A stretch of DNA of 64,000 nucleotides. Origin: Hymenopus coronatus (Eukaryota > Arthropoda > Insecta > Mantodea > Hymenopodidae). This document shows, piece by piece, positions 24,136 to 35,568 of this stretch; within the stretch, counting starts at the first letter, position 1; every line of letters begins with the position of its first letter. The stretch lies in assembly GCA_030762935.1 (NCBI GenBank), contig CM060881.1, positions 100,858,001 to 100,922,000 on the forward strand, read 5' to 3'. The translations under genes and the position numbers were made by a program. The notes under the pieces were generated by a model that was not told the origin of the DNA, did not search any database, and worked only from the letters and a program-made list of their open reading frames with translations.

Positions 24136-24481
24136 AATTTTTAAACAACAGCTTTACTATAGCATAGGCCTTATGTAACCATCTTGAATCTACAACAAAA
24201 TGTATATTTTAAAAAAACAACTGCAAATGGCTATCTAGCTTAAAAAAAAAAAATAGATGTAAGTATGTTTTTGTAAGTGTTGTTTGTAGAGGAGTAGGTA
24301 AAATGACAGCTGAATGTAACACACTAGGATGTAGTTCTCAAACGTCCGTAGTGCTGAGGTAAAGGTGTAGTTTTTATTTTTGACGATATTGCACTAGGCA
24401 TAATGTTCAAAACTGGTCCGCTCTTAATTCTTTCTTTTGTAGACTGCGGCTAGGCCAACGTTCCCTGTGAGCTGTCGTGCC

Positions 24482-24518
24482 ATGGAGTTATGTATATCAT
24501 ACGTTTTTATCGCTGTTT
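24482..24518 (+). CDS. TMX3: Candidate TMX3 first exon (signal peptide)
   Basis: An ATG in an optimal context (GCCATGG) follows a locally CpG-rich stretch that could be the 5' untranslated region. It opens MELCISYVFIAV and reaches a GT after one base of the next codon. That phase fits the 34993 exon exactly, and the join gives MELCISYVFIAVCILILVNA, a good secretory signal with a cleavage-like NAS site. TMX3 proteins need such a signal. The donor (GTTATC) is weak. A better donor eight codons earlier (GTATAT after 24491) has the same phase and would give a shorter signal. No transcript evidence is available and the intron would be about 10.5 kb, so this is a proposal. Confidence 0.38.
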
Positions 24519-24599
24519 GTTATCTATGAGCCCATACTCCTCCCCCTGCCATTTCTCGTGGTTGGAATACAGTAAGGATATGATTTGTGAATTTTAGAG

Positions 24600-25845
24600 G
24601 ACCATGTTTAAAGCAAATTAAACGTCATTGGTAAAGTATTTGTTACCACTATGTATATATTAATATTACCATTATATGTAACCTTATCACACTGTAACTG
24701 TGATAGTTGTGATTAGACACGAAAATAACGTTTAGTCACACCTATAGTGGTCACTGCATTCGATGCCTATTCAAATATTTTAGATTATTCTATGGATAAG
24801 ATCCGACTAATTCTGCATGTTTGCCAACAATGTAATGCAATGGAAGAAAAATGAATTTGACAGCTAGTAGAATCCAGCCTAATTAATTTAAAGTTTGTGC
24901 CGTTGTAGCGAAAAACAACAACACTTTTGAACGTTACTAATAGACCCAGAAATCTGATAGTGCGAATTATAATGAGGTCATCAATGGTAGTTCTGTTCAT
25001 TTTTATGTATAGTTGTAAGTATTTTGAATTAATTGTATATTTATAATCGGTAATGCACTATAAACAATATTAGTTTTGTATAAATTGTATAATATAAACT
25101 GTAGTATGAATCTGTTTTCAATTTTCTGTTGTGTTAATGTTTAGGAACTACGCTTTGAAATAACATTTGCTGTAGCTTTACACTGTCGGGTACTTGGTTA
25201 TTTAACAAACTATGGGTAATATATCATGTTCTAAAAACTGTTCTGCCACATATTGAAGTGCAGAAAGTCAAATACACGAGAGAAAAAATATTATTTGTTT
25301 TCTTAACCTCAATGTTTTGAACTCCTCCCCCCTCAACGCAGTAAAATGAATAATAAACAGTTGTACAACAATAATGCGACACGTTCCTATTTGTGCTCAA
25401 GCTCACGAAGCATTTGCTGATATTGTACGGTTCATACTTTTAATTTTGTATACATAAATTGTTTCCATGTGGTACAAACAGATTATGATCTTCCGGAAGA
25501 TCGGGTGTTTTTAAAAAAATTATGAACAAAATATAACAAATATTATAAAACTGATAAAAAGATGCCTGTGTACTAAATATTTATACACAAAGCTTAATGA
25601 ATCTGAACATCAGACTTTTAATAAGACCAGGTATGTATTTCCAATTTTAAATATTAAATTGAAACATTCTGATATAGCTCAATACTATACTATCATAACC
25701 ATTAAAACAGTTTATCGCTTGAATTGATGCAATTCTTACCCACTTCCATAAATGATCTGAATATGTCACTTTAGTTAATTCTGCTGTTAGAGCTATTTTG
25801 TAATTATTTACTGGTCTATTATTTATAATGGAGTAGACTGTGGAG
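24600..25845. other. Intron or intergenic stretch, nothing recognised
   Basis: AT-rich sequence with no supported element. Confidence 0.4.
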
Positions 25846-25858
25846 TAATGGCAGGGCG

Positions 25859-26428
25859 TAGCCAAGGGATCTGTGAAGCTAAAACCCCAATTATCTCAAG
25901 AAGAATTCTGAACATCAGCAATCTAGCAAATTTTGAATCTGAATATGTTAATATTTCAACACTTCCAAATCGCCTTACATTCTTTCTTATCAATATTATC
26001 ACCAAAGCATGAAGAAATACATTAAATGCTTCAAACATTTCTTAGTGTTAACTTAATATTTACTCTCAGGATAAACCTAAAGTTTAACAGTGTATTAACC
26101 CCGTTCATTTTAATACTATTTCCATGTTTTGCTTTCATTGCATTTATTATCCTGAAGTCACTTCCTGTTATAGTATTAAATACATATTTAGTGATATGAG
26201 CAATGATGCAAATTAAATTAATTCAATGAAATTGAAGAGACTTCAAAACTTTAATGGGTAAAGCTATATGTTTGCAACACCCCCCCCCCCCACCCACACA
26301 CATGGTGATCCATATTTGAAAATATTGAAAACATTAAATTGTTCAGATGTGAAAGTTGCCATATTGCCAAAGTTTTGACTTCTTTTTGGGGATCATTTGG
26401 GGTTTTAGCTTCACAAGTCCCTTGGCTA
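25859..26428. mobile_element. Non-autonomous element with 32-bp inverted ends
   Basis: 25859-25890 and 26397-26428 are inverted copies with two mismatches, sharing 'gtgaagctaaaaccccaa'. The 500-bp interior is non-coding and includes a C-run at 26281. This is a MITE-like unit. The flanking duplication is not clear. Confidence 0.6.
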
Positions 26429-27240
26429 TGCTTTGCAGCTTAGAGCCCTGAATGTTTATAACAGATTAGTAAGTAACCACAAAGCAGCTCTAATGACAAA
26501 ATAACAGAAAGTACCCACATATAGAAGTAAGGCCAAGTGGTGGAACCATTATGTACGAATAATCTTTAATGTTGTAAAACAACTGTTGAGTCAAAATTTC
26601 AGGAGCATACACTTTCGGCCATTCAATGCAAATAAAATATACTGATTCTCAGTAAATTGTTGTACAAATATCTATGAATGACTGACCATTGGAATTAGCT
26701 TTTGGTGTTTTGTGACAGAAGTATTCTAGAATAAGGGGTAATGAGAAGCTCATAATGTTGATGGGTAGCTTTTGCAAGTTGAACAATTGAAACTATAATG
26801 TATTGTGTTATCCTGCTGTGCAAATGTAGCAATTTCTTATTATTTTTGGCATTCTAGCATGAGAAATTAGCCATAGCAATCAAACTTCTTTAAAAGTGTT
26901 TCATGGTTAACCAGCTCAAATGCTTGTAACGTTTTAAATGGGAACTTATCTCAGAGTTAAATACATAGTAGGGTGACCGGATGTGTGGATTTTGCTAGAG
27001 ATGTCCAGCTTTTTTAGCCATTTTGTATGCATCTTTTCTGCTTTTATGATAAAGCCAAAATATCCAGCTTTCTGCCTTCCAACAACCAAATTTTGACATA
27101 TACTATATAAGGTAATATCCAATATCAACAGTATATGTTTGTGTGGCAGTTATATTTTCCAGTTTTCTTATCAAAATGTTTCTGTTACAGAGTTCAGAGC
27201 CTTTGTAAAATCTAGGAAGCTGCTGTTGAACTTTTTACTT

Positions 27241-28088
27241 TCTCTATATGTACTATGTACATAGTGTGTAGAGAAGGTATTGCATTGTACCCAAAAATTT
27301 GATACTGAGATATCACCAGAAATACATGTTTTGAGACCACCTGAATCCAAAAAAAGCATTTTTAGAAAAATGTCCATGTGTGTGTATGCAGCATAGCTCA
27401 GAAACGAAAAGACCGTTAAATACCAAACTTTGTATTTAAGTTCAGTATCTTCCAAGGATGCGACACAAAGATTTTCAAGAAAATCCCCCCACCCCCAACT
27501 ACCCTTCATATGGAAAAATGTTCAAAAATTTAGATTTTCTAAAAAATGGCTAACGATTTTGATAAAAATATCATATATTAAAAGATATATACTTGACAAA
27601 TAATATGTATATCTTGAATTTTTTGGGAATAGCCTCTGAAGACCATTTTATTCTGGATGAATTTTAGGGAATTTTGTGTAACTGGTAAACCGTAAGAGAT
27701 AGACAAAAACTTACCACACAAAAAATGTAGAGCACATTAAAACACACAATTTATGTTATGTACATTTTTTTTGTGGAGTTGATCGTTTTTTAGATATTCC
27801 TTGTTTTTTGTTTAAGCCTTAAAAACTTATACTTTTCTCATACAGGAATTTGTCAACTTCTGTCCATACAAACAAAGGAACTTCAGTCACATAGCAACCA
27901 TCTTTTGCTATCACTTTAACCTATGGTACTCCCTTATTTCGCTTCTACTTACAGGCAAGTAATAAGACTATTTCTGCTAATTTTTTCTAACTTAGCATGA
28001 AGTAAATGGAAGCATAAACTTTTTAACAACAATTTGTTGCAGAGATATAGAGAAAGTCATGTGAGTGGATTATGTCAGATTTTTTATT
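27241..28088 (+). repeat. Rpt-P, near full-length copy
   Basis: It begins with a 34-bp palindrome centred on ACTATGTACATAGT (27241-27274). The body is shared with 42472-43290 and ends 'tggattatgtcagat'. It contains a C-rich block (27485-27500), a T-rich middle and no conserved open frame. See the finding on this family. Confidence 0.85.
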
Positions 28089-28099
28089 TTCATTATGGT

Positions 28100-29100
28100 T
28101 GTTTCTTTTACATTGTCTATGGGGTTCTTCTTCCTTTCATAAAGTTTACCTTTTATGTGGAATAAATTGTTTGGTCTCCTCTATGAGTCTGGCTGTGATT
28201 CTTTGTTTAAATTTATAAATTACAATTTTCATATGCTATTCCTCTGACAAGTGCTGGTCTTTTTTGTCACTTTGTATATAACTGTCATGTTGCAACTCTC
28301 TCAAGCTTTCTGGTATTTCACTGATGTGCAGCATTGAGCAATTGGGTCCATATGTCTATTGATATTTTGTGGGGTCCTTGTGATTTCCATTATAGATTCC
28401 ATCTGGTTGTGATGCTCTTAAAAGGAATTTTGCTATTCATAGGAAAACTTGCATTATCTTTGCTTCCAGTTAACTGCCATAGCACATGCAACAGATTGAA
28501 TCGCATTCTTTTGCTAGTTCTGCTACTCATTTGTTTCAATGATCAAGTGATTTCTTCTATTAAGTTATCATAGAAGTATAATTATTCTTCAAGTTTGGTT
28601 ATGTCAATGTTCTACATTTAAAGATGCTGAAGAAGTTAGGCGTGATAATTTAAAAACAAAAGTCAGAAAAGGAAAGTACAAATTCAGTGGATTTTGAGAA
28701 GTATACATCCATGCTTGCATATGCTGCACTCTGGGTCGTGCAGAAACAGTAGCAAAATGCTTAGTTGTGTCTGTTATCTATGGTTTCAAGAAGTCAGCTG
28801 GTTTTGGATTGCCATCTTTAAGCCATTAAACATGCTATGTGTTTTAAAAGTTCATCTTCCTTTATGGTGACATCTTACTTCATATTGAAATTGTATATAT
28901 TGTTCTCTGTGATTAATAAGAAAATAACATATTGTCAGGCTGTTTTTTAATATGTCCTGCTTTTTTATGTGGTTATTTTATACATTATATACCGATAAAG
29001 CTAAATACTGCCATTTTGATTTTATTTTCAAAAACTCAATCTTTGTGGAGCTCACTTTAGGATACATCTTTTAATTCATTACATCCTCTTTTCTTTTTTT
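28100..29100. other. Intron stretch, nothing firmly recognised
   Basis: Both strands were read without finding a confident motif. Confidence 0.35.
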
Positions 29101-29114
29101 TTTTGGAAACACAA

Positions 29115-29800
29115 TGGAAAATTAAAATTCAGAATCTTTAGTAAACGTTCACATACAGACAACTATATCAAGGCAGACAGTTATGATCATAGTCCACAAA
29201 AATATGTAATCATTAATAGTCTAACCCAGGAAATGAAAAAGATCTAATACAGAAAGAAATTTTAAAAAATAGTCAAAATAGCAACACTCAGCAGGTTCAG
29301 CTAACTATTGGTAAGAAAAAATACAAAATTTCAGAAGACAAAGGAGGTAAAAAATATAACCACCCTATAATCAATTAAAGAGAAAATTTTAGAAAATTCC
29401 TTTGCTATCCCAGGGCCATAATACCTTCAAAGAGTTTAAAATAGCATTAGCAACAAATACATCAGAAATCTCCTTAAACATCCACAAATTAATCAAAGAA
29501 AACAGGTATTTTAAAAAAGTGGTTCTGACTGTGAAAAAGTTTACATTGGGAAAGCCAAACAAAACTTAATAAAAAGATTAAACACTTCAGAAGCATATAC
29601 AACAAGTAATTAGACAAGTCCTTAATTCTGGAATAATCACTACCAGATTAAAGCAATAAATAGAGGACAGAATTTGAACCATGGGGAAAAATTTATATTA
29701 AGCCACTTAATGAACTTTGTTATAGCTACAAAAGAAAACACATTACTTAAACCTCTGAAAATTCCACCAGATGTCTCCCAGAGATTACCATAGGCAGCAG
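29115..29800 (+). pseudogene. Penelope-like element relic with GIY-YIG part
   Basis: Broken frames give HTDNYI-like and INSL-like words near 29150, then near 29530 DCEKVYIGKAKQNLIKRL, which is the YIG half of a GIY-YIG endonuclease. This is the nuclease that Penelope-like elements carry after their reverse transcriptase. It is followed by INRGQNLN and a FVIATKENTLLKPLKIPP tail. Stops are frequent. The sequence is distinct from the younger copy at 39227 and probably belongs to another subfamily. Confidence 0.55.
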
Positions 29801-29847
29801 CAACGAGGAAACATGCCAGTTGATAAATTGCTGACAATGTCTTCAAG

Positions 29848-29995
29848 AGAAGTACTTGGTCCTGTGTCGTAGATTTATGGTATGCACAAGCCTGATAAAG
29901 AGGCTTTTGAGCAAAATTAAGCAGTCTTTCATGTCTGATATAGAATCGGATGCTGTGAGCTACAGTAGTTAAAGAGCATCCATAAATAAAACTCA
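29848..29995 (+). repeat. SINE family B, 3' half
   Basis: It shares the 'gtcgtagattta' block, an 'aagcctgata' segment, 'gagcaaaattaagcagtctt' and the end 'ccataaata' with family B. The tRNA-like head is missing. Confidence 0.7.
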
Positions 29996-30365
29996 ATTTC
30001 TTTTAATCTCAATGAAGATACTGATCTTGAATCAATTGTTTGAATATATTTCCGCAGGTGATTTCCATGTGGAAATACGAATACCTCTTATCATAACAGC
30101 ACACAAATAACAACTACTACTTCAGTTTTTACATACCACTGACCACTAGTAAACAAAAACAAAACCTCAACTGCAACAAACTATTAACCTTCAATGAACA
30201 AAGTTGCCGAACTGCCACAGTAATTGACTCTCATGAAGAGACAGAATGCGAATCAAAATAATGATCTGAATAAAAAAAATTATATTTACTATATCACATT
30301 ATTAATATTTTTATACTGATCACATATCATCTGTTGGGGTAAAATAAGAGGTAATGACCATTTGA

Positions 30366-30513
30366 CTCTACTACTTTATTAAAACTAACGCCTCTAATAT
30401 TTACCACTTCTTTTGCTCTACTATTGTATTACTATTAATGTTTCTAATATTTACTACTTCTACTACTCTACTACTGAATTACAACTAACGCCTGTAATAT
30501 TTACCACTTAGAT
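30366..30513. repeat. Tandem repeat, 50-bp unit, three copies
   Basis: Units begin at 30366, 30416 and 30466 with CTCTACTA and share 'ctaatatttac'. The copies differ by 10 to 20 per cent, judged by eye. Confidence 0.8.
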
Positions 30514-30644
30514 TCCATTTGCCCAGGTCACTCTTGGCCTTCTATTCAGGCTGAAATAGTTTCCTCAGCATTTTTTCTGAGTGCTGTGTGAGTTTCCAGC
30601 AAGACATGTGCCTTCTGTGGTTGCTCAAAATGAAATAGAAGTTA

Positions 30645-30770
30645 ACTGTTAGAATCAGCTGAAAAATGCAATGCCACAGCTGGAATTTAATCATGATTCT
30701 CCTGCCTCTGTGTGATTACTCTAACCATTGAGCTACTATGGTAACTTGCTGATGACATTAAATACATGAG
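30645..30770 (-). repeat. SINE family C fragment
   Basis: It contains 'atgccacagctggaattt' and 'ctctaaccattgagctacta', which on the minus strand read as tRNA-like box A (TAGCTCAATGGTTAGAG) and a decayed box B. Confidence 0.55.
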
Positions 30771-31639
30771 TAAAATTTGATTATAGCTTCTATCTATGAA
30801 ATTGAGTTCTTGCATTGTACGAAGTCAACAATGCATGTGTGTGTGTGTGTTTGTGTATATATATAGGTCGTGAGGTGAGACAAGAGCAAAATATTAAGTT
30901 TTGCTTGGCAACTCTTTACTTGAAGGGCTGGTGGTGGTAGAAATTGCACCAATATCTATGCCAGAAGTCATAACGCTTCTATCCATGAAGGAGCGAAGTA
31001 AGCTAGCGCTAGTTTTAGTGCAGCATTCTTAAGTGTTTATGCAAATAAACACTTGCAGGTTATTGTTAACTTGGAAGAAGACAGTGATGACAACAATATG
31101 AATGTCGATGCTGGTTATGAGGACAAAGGTGATAGTGCAATGCGCAGGATTGAGGAGCTGTAGAAATATGTGGTGAGTACAGTAATATTGGCCAGTAACA
31201 TTGTTGCCATCTCATTGCTTGATAAGCTGGATTGTAACCAAAAATAAACATATCTATATCTCATGCTCTATATATTGTTACTGACATATTATATATGTCA
31301 AAAAATTAGCTTTATAACAAAAAAATTGATTTCGTTATAACTGTGGAGCCAACAATTACTTTCATGGTACTGCAATAATTGTTTAACTCTGTACACTGTT
31401 GTGTCTGTGTTATTCAGGCCAAGCTGGCATCTCTATTATCCCTCTCAGCTATTGCAGAGAGGGAGGGAAAGCAACTTCCCTTATGTGCAAGATTTGTTCA
31501 TGTCTCGCCTTATGACCTATATTTATTTATAAAATAAATAATTATGGAGGTGCAGAATACAAGTGCAAGTAAAATGACTAAAAGATTATGCCTATACTTA
31601 AATTTAATTGACATTATGCATAGATGCATAATAATTTGT

Positions 31640-32095
31640 TTTATTAAATAGATACCATGTGTTCAATGCATTTACAAAACTAATAAAATATGCTTCTTGA
31701 ATTTTCTCTGAATACTCTGTGAAGTCCTATTCACTCTTAAGGAATTCTGTATAACTGGTTAAATATTATGGATAGACTTAATCTTAAAACAAAACTGTAG
31801 ATATCTTTAAACACACAAATTTTTAAAATATTTTGTGGTATAAATTGTTTCTGAGGTATTCATATTGTAATTTATTTCCGTGTTTCATCACTTTTATTAC
31901 TTTTGAAGTGCTCTCATCATTAAGTTATTTCTGGCAATGTTATGGAAAGAGCATGAAATTTAAAGGCTAGTGTACAGCAACATTTTTTTAAACATTTGAC
32001 TATTGCTTCAACCCCCTTTTCTTTGTGCCTTAAAGACAATTTGTAATGGAAATTTGCTCCACATGCTTATGTGAATTAATATGAAGTAAATAGAA
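31640..32095 (+). repeat. Rpt-P copy, diverged
   Basis: It aligns with the middle and 3' part of Rpt-P ('cttgaattttctctgaatac', 'ggaattctgtataactggtt', 'aaacacacaa'). It abuts an inverted copy at 32095, so the two together form an inverted pair. Confidence 0.6.
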
Positions 32096-32840
32096 AACAT
32101 TATCTGATATGCTACATTCACATGACTTTCTCTGCCCATTCTTCAACAGATTATTCATACAAAAGCCTATGTTTTTATTTATTTCATGCTAATCAAGATA
32201 AAAACATAGAATGTTTTTTTTTTACATATTTTCTTGTTGTAGGCATATTGGGAGTCAGAGAATAGAACTGGTTGCTATGTGATGACTTTATAAACATTTA
32301 TTCTCTTTGCATAACCAGAAGGGAAAAAAAATATCATCATTTAATGTTTAAATGGCTTAAATAAAACATAGACATTATGAACCAAAATAATTAGGCAAAA
32401 ACCTTATTAATTGCATTAATAAATAAACTGTAAGTAGATTTGAAAAATTGACTAATTTTTTGGAAGAGTATAAGGTTAAAAAAATTCAAACCGATAGCAA
32501 TGACTATTTCAGAAGTGGTTAACCATACAAAAAATATTCCATATAAAATATGGGCTTTAACAAGATTTTTTTTTCTTTTTGTAATAAGATTTTGTCTCTC
32601 TTATGGTTTGCCAGTTGTGCAAAAATCATTTAGAATGAAGGGTCCCTGAAATTCAAGATACCTATGCATTTCATTTGTCGTGGAAATATAAATATGGTAT
32701 TTTAATAAAAATTATTAAGAACATTTTTGGGAAAATAGCAATTTTCAGAAAGTGTTCCTTGTAAAGGGTAGTTTGGGTTAGGCAGTTTTTCTTGAAAATC
32801 ATTGGTGAATCCTTGGAAAATCATATGTAAACTGTCAGAA
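32095..32840 (-). repeat. Rpt-P copy in reverse orientation
   Basis: Read on the minus strand it has the tail 'gagaaagtcatgtgaatgta' and, further out, 'cttgaatttcagggaccctt', 'ttttaataaa' and 'ctacccttta', in the family order reversed relative to its neighbour. Confidence 0.6.
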
Positions 32841-33419
32841 CCATATCAGCACGGCCCTGGTCTTAACTTCTTATTGCATGCATTGAGTACAAGCTGGGCG
32901 AATTACTGCTATCCACCCTACTTCAAACTGCATCTTTTTGGCTTGTTTGTCACGTTTTAACAAAGAAATCCTTGTTCTTGTATACTGCATATTTTCTTAG
33001 CATTGCTTGAAATCTAATAGAACTTAAATATACATGATGCTTGAACTTTTGACATATTTACATTCTCATATTTAACAGCATTATTTAGTATCTATATATA
33101 GGAAAGATATTTTTAAATTTCTTGAATAATTGTTGTATATTATTAATATCGTAGCTGCATTCATTTTCTGAAATGTTTACATCAATAATTTTCTGGGTAT
33201 AGCTTCTTACTTCAGAATTACTTAGTTTGTACTACTGTTTCTATGGGAGGTTCTCTGAGGCTGTGTCCCTCAATTTATGGTTTTAAGTTGTTTTTTTTGT
33301 TGTTTTTTTTTTGAAGAGTAGGTGCCATTATCTCTCTTTATTGATTAAAATACATGGTCATGCTACAAAAAAGTATATACATGTAAAAAATATACTAAGT
33401 AGAGGTGTTTTAACACCTG

Positions 33420-33510
33420 CTTTTACTACTATGGCACTGCAGGGGTTGTCACTGATGATACATGGAATAAAGATGGAGCACTGGTGGAATGATGGCGAGA
33501 GAACCTGGAA
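33420..33510 (-). repeat. SINE family A fragment
   Basis: On the plus strand it reads 'tgatgatacatggaataaag' and 'atggagcactggtggaatga', the complement of the family A tail. Confidence 0.55.
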
Positions 33511-33589
33511 GCATACAGTGCCATGCAAGGGGATGGTGATGATGGCTCTGGTGGGCCCCTCACCAATCAGGCCTTATTTTATTATTAGA

Positions 33590-33712
33590 ACCAACTGAAA
33601 AATTCAGTGCCACAGCCAAGATTTGAACATGATTCTTCTGGTCACCATGTGGTTGCTCTAACCATTGAACTGCTGTGACAAAATGCTAATATGACATTCA
33701 ATCCTCCAACTT
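33590..33712 (-). repeat. SINE family C fragment
   Basis: It shares 'ctgaaaaattcagtgccaca' and 'ggttgctctaaccattgaac' with other family C copies. Confidence 0.55.
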
Positions 33713-33809
33713 ATTCGTGTTTTTTACCTAATCGACCAAGCAGCATGTCTCCTAACTTCAGAGAATCTTATAAGTTGCAAGTACTTTGTATCTGAATAAT
33801 ATTCACATA

Positions 33810-34050
33810 AGCCCACCTGGGTAGTGTGGTGGTAGCATGTCTGCCTCATGTTGTGAGTTTGAATCTCGCTTAGGGTGAGTTGCCCAGATAAGGTTTTTTT
33901 CAGGGTTTTCCCTTATCCTGAGAAGACGAATGTCGAGTGACTTTAAGCTCCATGGACCTTGAGATCATTTGAGCATCATTTCACCAATTTCAGTCATCGT
34001 CCAATATGACCAACCGGGCTAAAGGACATTAAACTACCAATTAAAAAAAC
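33810..34050 (+). repeat. SINE family D with target duplication
   Basis: A tRNA-Gly-like head (GTGTGGTGGTAGCATGTCTG, then box B GAGTTTGAATCTC) is followed by a body of about 170 bp ending 'ggacattaaactacca' and an A-run. Perfect 12-bp flanking repeats AATATTCACATA lie at 33798-33809 and 34051-34062. This defines the ends. Confidence 0.8.
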
Positions 34051-34129
34051 AATATTCACATAGTTATGCCAACTATTGAACAATTCTATATTGGTAATAT
34101 TATATTAACGCCGTACCAAGAGTATGTGT

Positions 34130-34275
34130 TTTACTATTAGAACCAGCTGAAAAATTCAATGCTACAGTTGGAATTTGAACATGGTTCTCCCACTCACCAT
34201 ATGGTTGCGTTAATATTGGGTTCTGTGATGACAATCTGCATGCTGGTATGACATTCAAACCTCCAACTGATTCAA
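34130..34275 (-). repeat. SINE family C fragment
   Basis: It carries 'gaaaaattcaatgctacagt' and a decayed 'ggttgcgttaatattggg'. It is close to the copy at 33590, with family D inserted between them. Confidence 0.5.
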
Positions 34276-34992
34276 GTTTTTTACCCAGTCAACCAGGTGG
34301 TATGTCTCCTAATTTCACAGTGCACTTGTCCAGCCAAGTTCACATGATTCAGATCCACAAACGTTATAAAATATTTTCATTTTAGAAGTTTTAAATACAA
34401 ATCTGAAAAATATATTTTATTTGAAATGACTGTGCATTAAGAAAACAGCATTAGGTGCAAGAAAAGAGGAAATCATAACTGAATTTACTTTACTTTACTA
34501 AAATTTTCTGTAAGCTGTGTTTCTTATTATAGTGAATTCTTGTCACTGTACTTTCCAATCAATTATTCAATGAAGAAAATCAGTTTCTATTTCTTGCTTT
34601 TACTATAGTGTATGCATTCGTGCTTGTGCCTGTGAGTAACATTTTTCTTGCCTTATGATACTTTATATGGATATTCTGGAAGTAATAACAAAATCAAAAT
34701 AGACTTTACACCAAATTTGAAACACAAAATATTTTATTTTAAGTTTTTGTCTCATATGTGCAGTAGATAATGAATTGTTTCATGAATAATGAATGATGGA
34801 TAAATAATAGTTACAGGGGATTTCAGAGTAGTGATTGTTCTGTACAATTTAGTTTCAGCATTTTCTGTTGAAAATAGAAAATGTTTTAATACTTCCCTAT
34901 GACTTATTTCCAATTGTTTTGTGTGTTTAATTATATAGGCACATTGATTGTTATTAACAATGGGATAAATAATCTTCCTTCTTCCTTTTCAG

Positions 34993-35041
34993 GTATTTTA
35001 ATTCTTGTAAATGCATCTCGAGTTCTAGAACTGAGTGACAG
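34993..35041 (+). CDS. TMX3: TMX3-type protein disulfide isomerase, first firm exon
   Basis: The gene encodes an endoplasmic-reticulum membrane oxidoreductase of the thioredoxin superfamily (TMX3; a similar gene exists in Drosophila). It forms or rearranges disulfides in secretory proteins. This 49-nt exon, after TTTTCAG, encodes ILILVNASRVLELSD, the end of a signal sequence plus the first strand of the thioredoxin fold. It enters in phase 1, so an upstream exon with the start codon is required (see 24482). It leaves after two bases of a codon and is spliced over an intron of only 81 bp. All eight firm exons join in frame without stops. Confidence 0.9.
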
Positions 35042-35122
35042 GTAAGGAAGGCATTTAAATGTTAACACTTATGGACTTATTCTTAAAAAGAAAATTTCTC
35101 TTATTGTGTTTTATATTTTCAG

Positions 35123-35162
35123 GTTTCTTGATGTTCGGAAGGATGGGCACTGGCTTGTTATG
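35123..35162 (+). CDS. TMX3: TMX3 40-nt exon
   Basis: A very short exon between TTTTCAG and ATG|GTTAGT. It encodes FLDVRKDGHWLVM, the strand that leads into the active-site loop, and ends exactly before FYAPWC. The downstream intron is 8.3 kb and is packed with mobile elements. Confidence 0.9.
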
Positions 35163-35568
35163 GTTAGTTTTTGCAATCTTACAATATTGTGTGATATTCA
35201 GCTTTTTTTCCCCCTTTCCTTTATTTGTTTTCCTTTCTATTTTTTCTTCAATTTAACACTTATGGTACATATTCACTTATAATAGCTACCCTACTTATTG
35301 TACAATAACCTAAACCTAATTTCATATTTTAAGTGTATATGGACTTAATATATTATATTAAAAGTGTTTTAAAGAGGGAAAGATCCTGCAGCCACTGCTA
35401 AGTGTTAGATGTGAATGTGCTAGGTGCAAGTGTACCTTGTAGCATAAGAAGTTACAAAACTGCATATATTACTACTTTGGTTAACATCAAAACTTTAATG
35501 TCCATTCTGCATATAATTATGTTTCAATTTCCTTTTGGTAGTATACAAAATCAGTGATGCAAAGTGTA

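Noticed and set aside
31066..31251. Acidic plus-strand stretch (LEEDSDDNNMNVD) and its minus-strand frame
   Set aside because: It could be a fragment of a transposase or retrocopy, but it is too short and no splice or family evidence supports it.
30830..31560. Palindrome near 31030 (AAGTGTTTATGC and partner) as a regulatory site
   Set aside because: Imperfect and short; expected by chance in AT-rich DNA.
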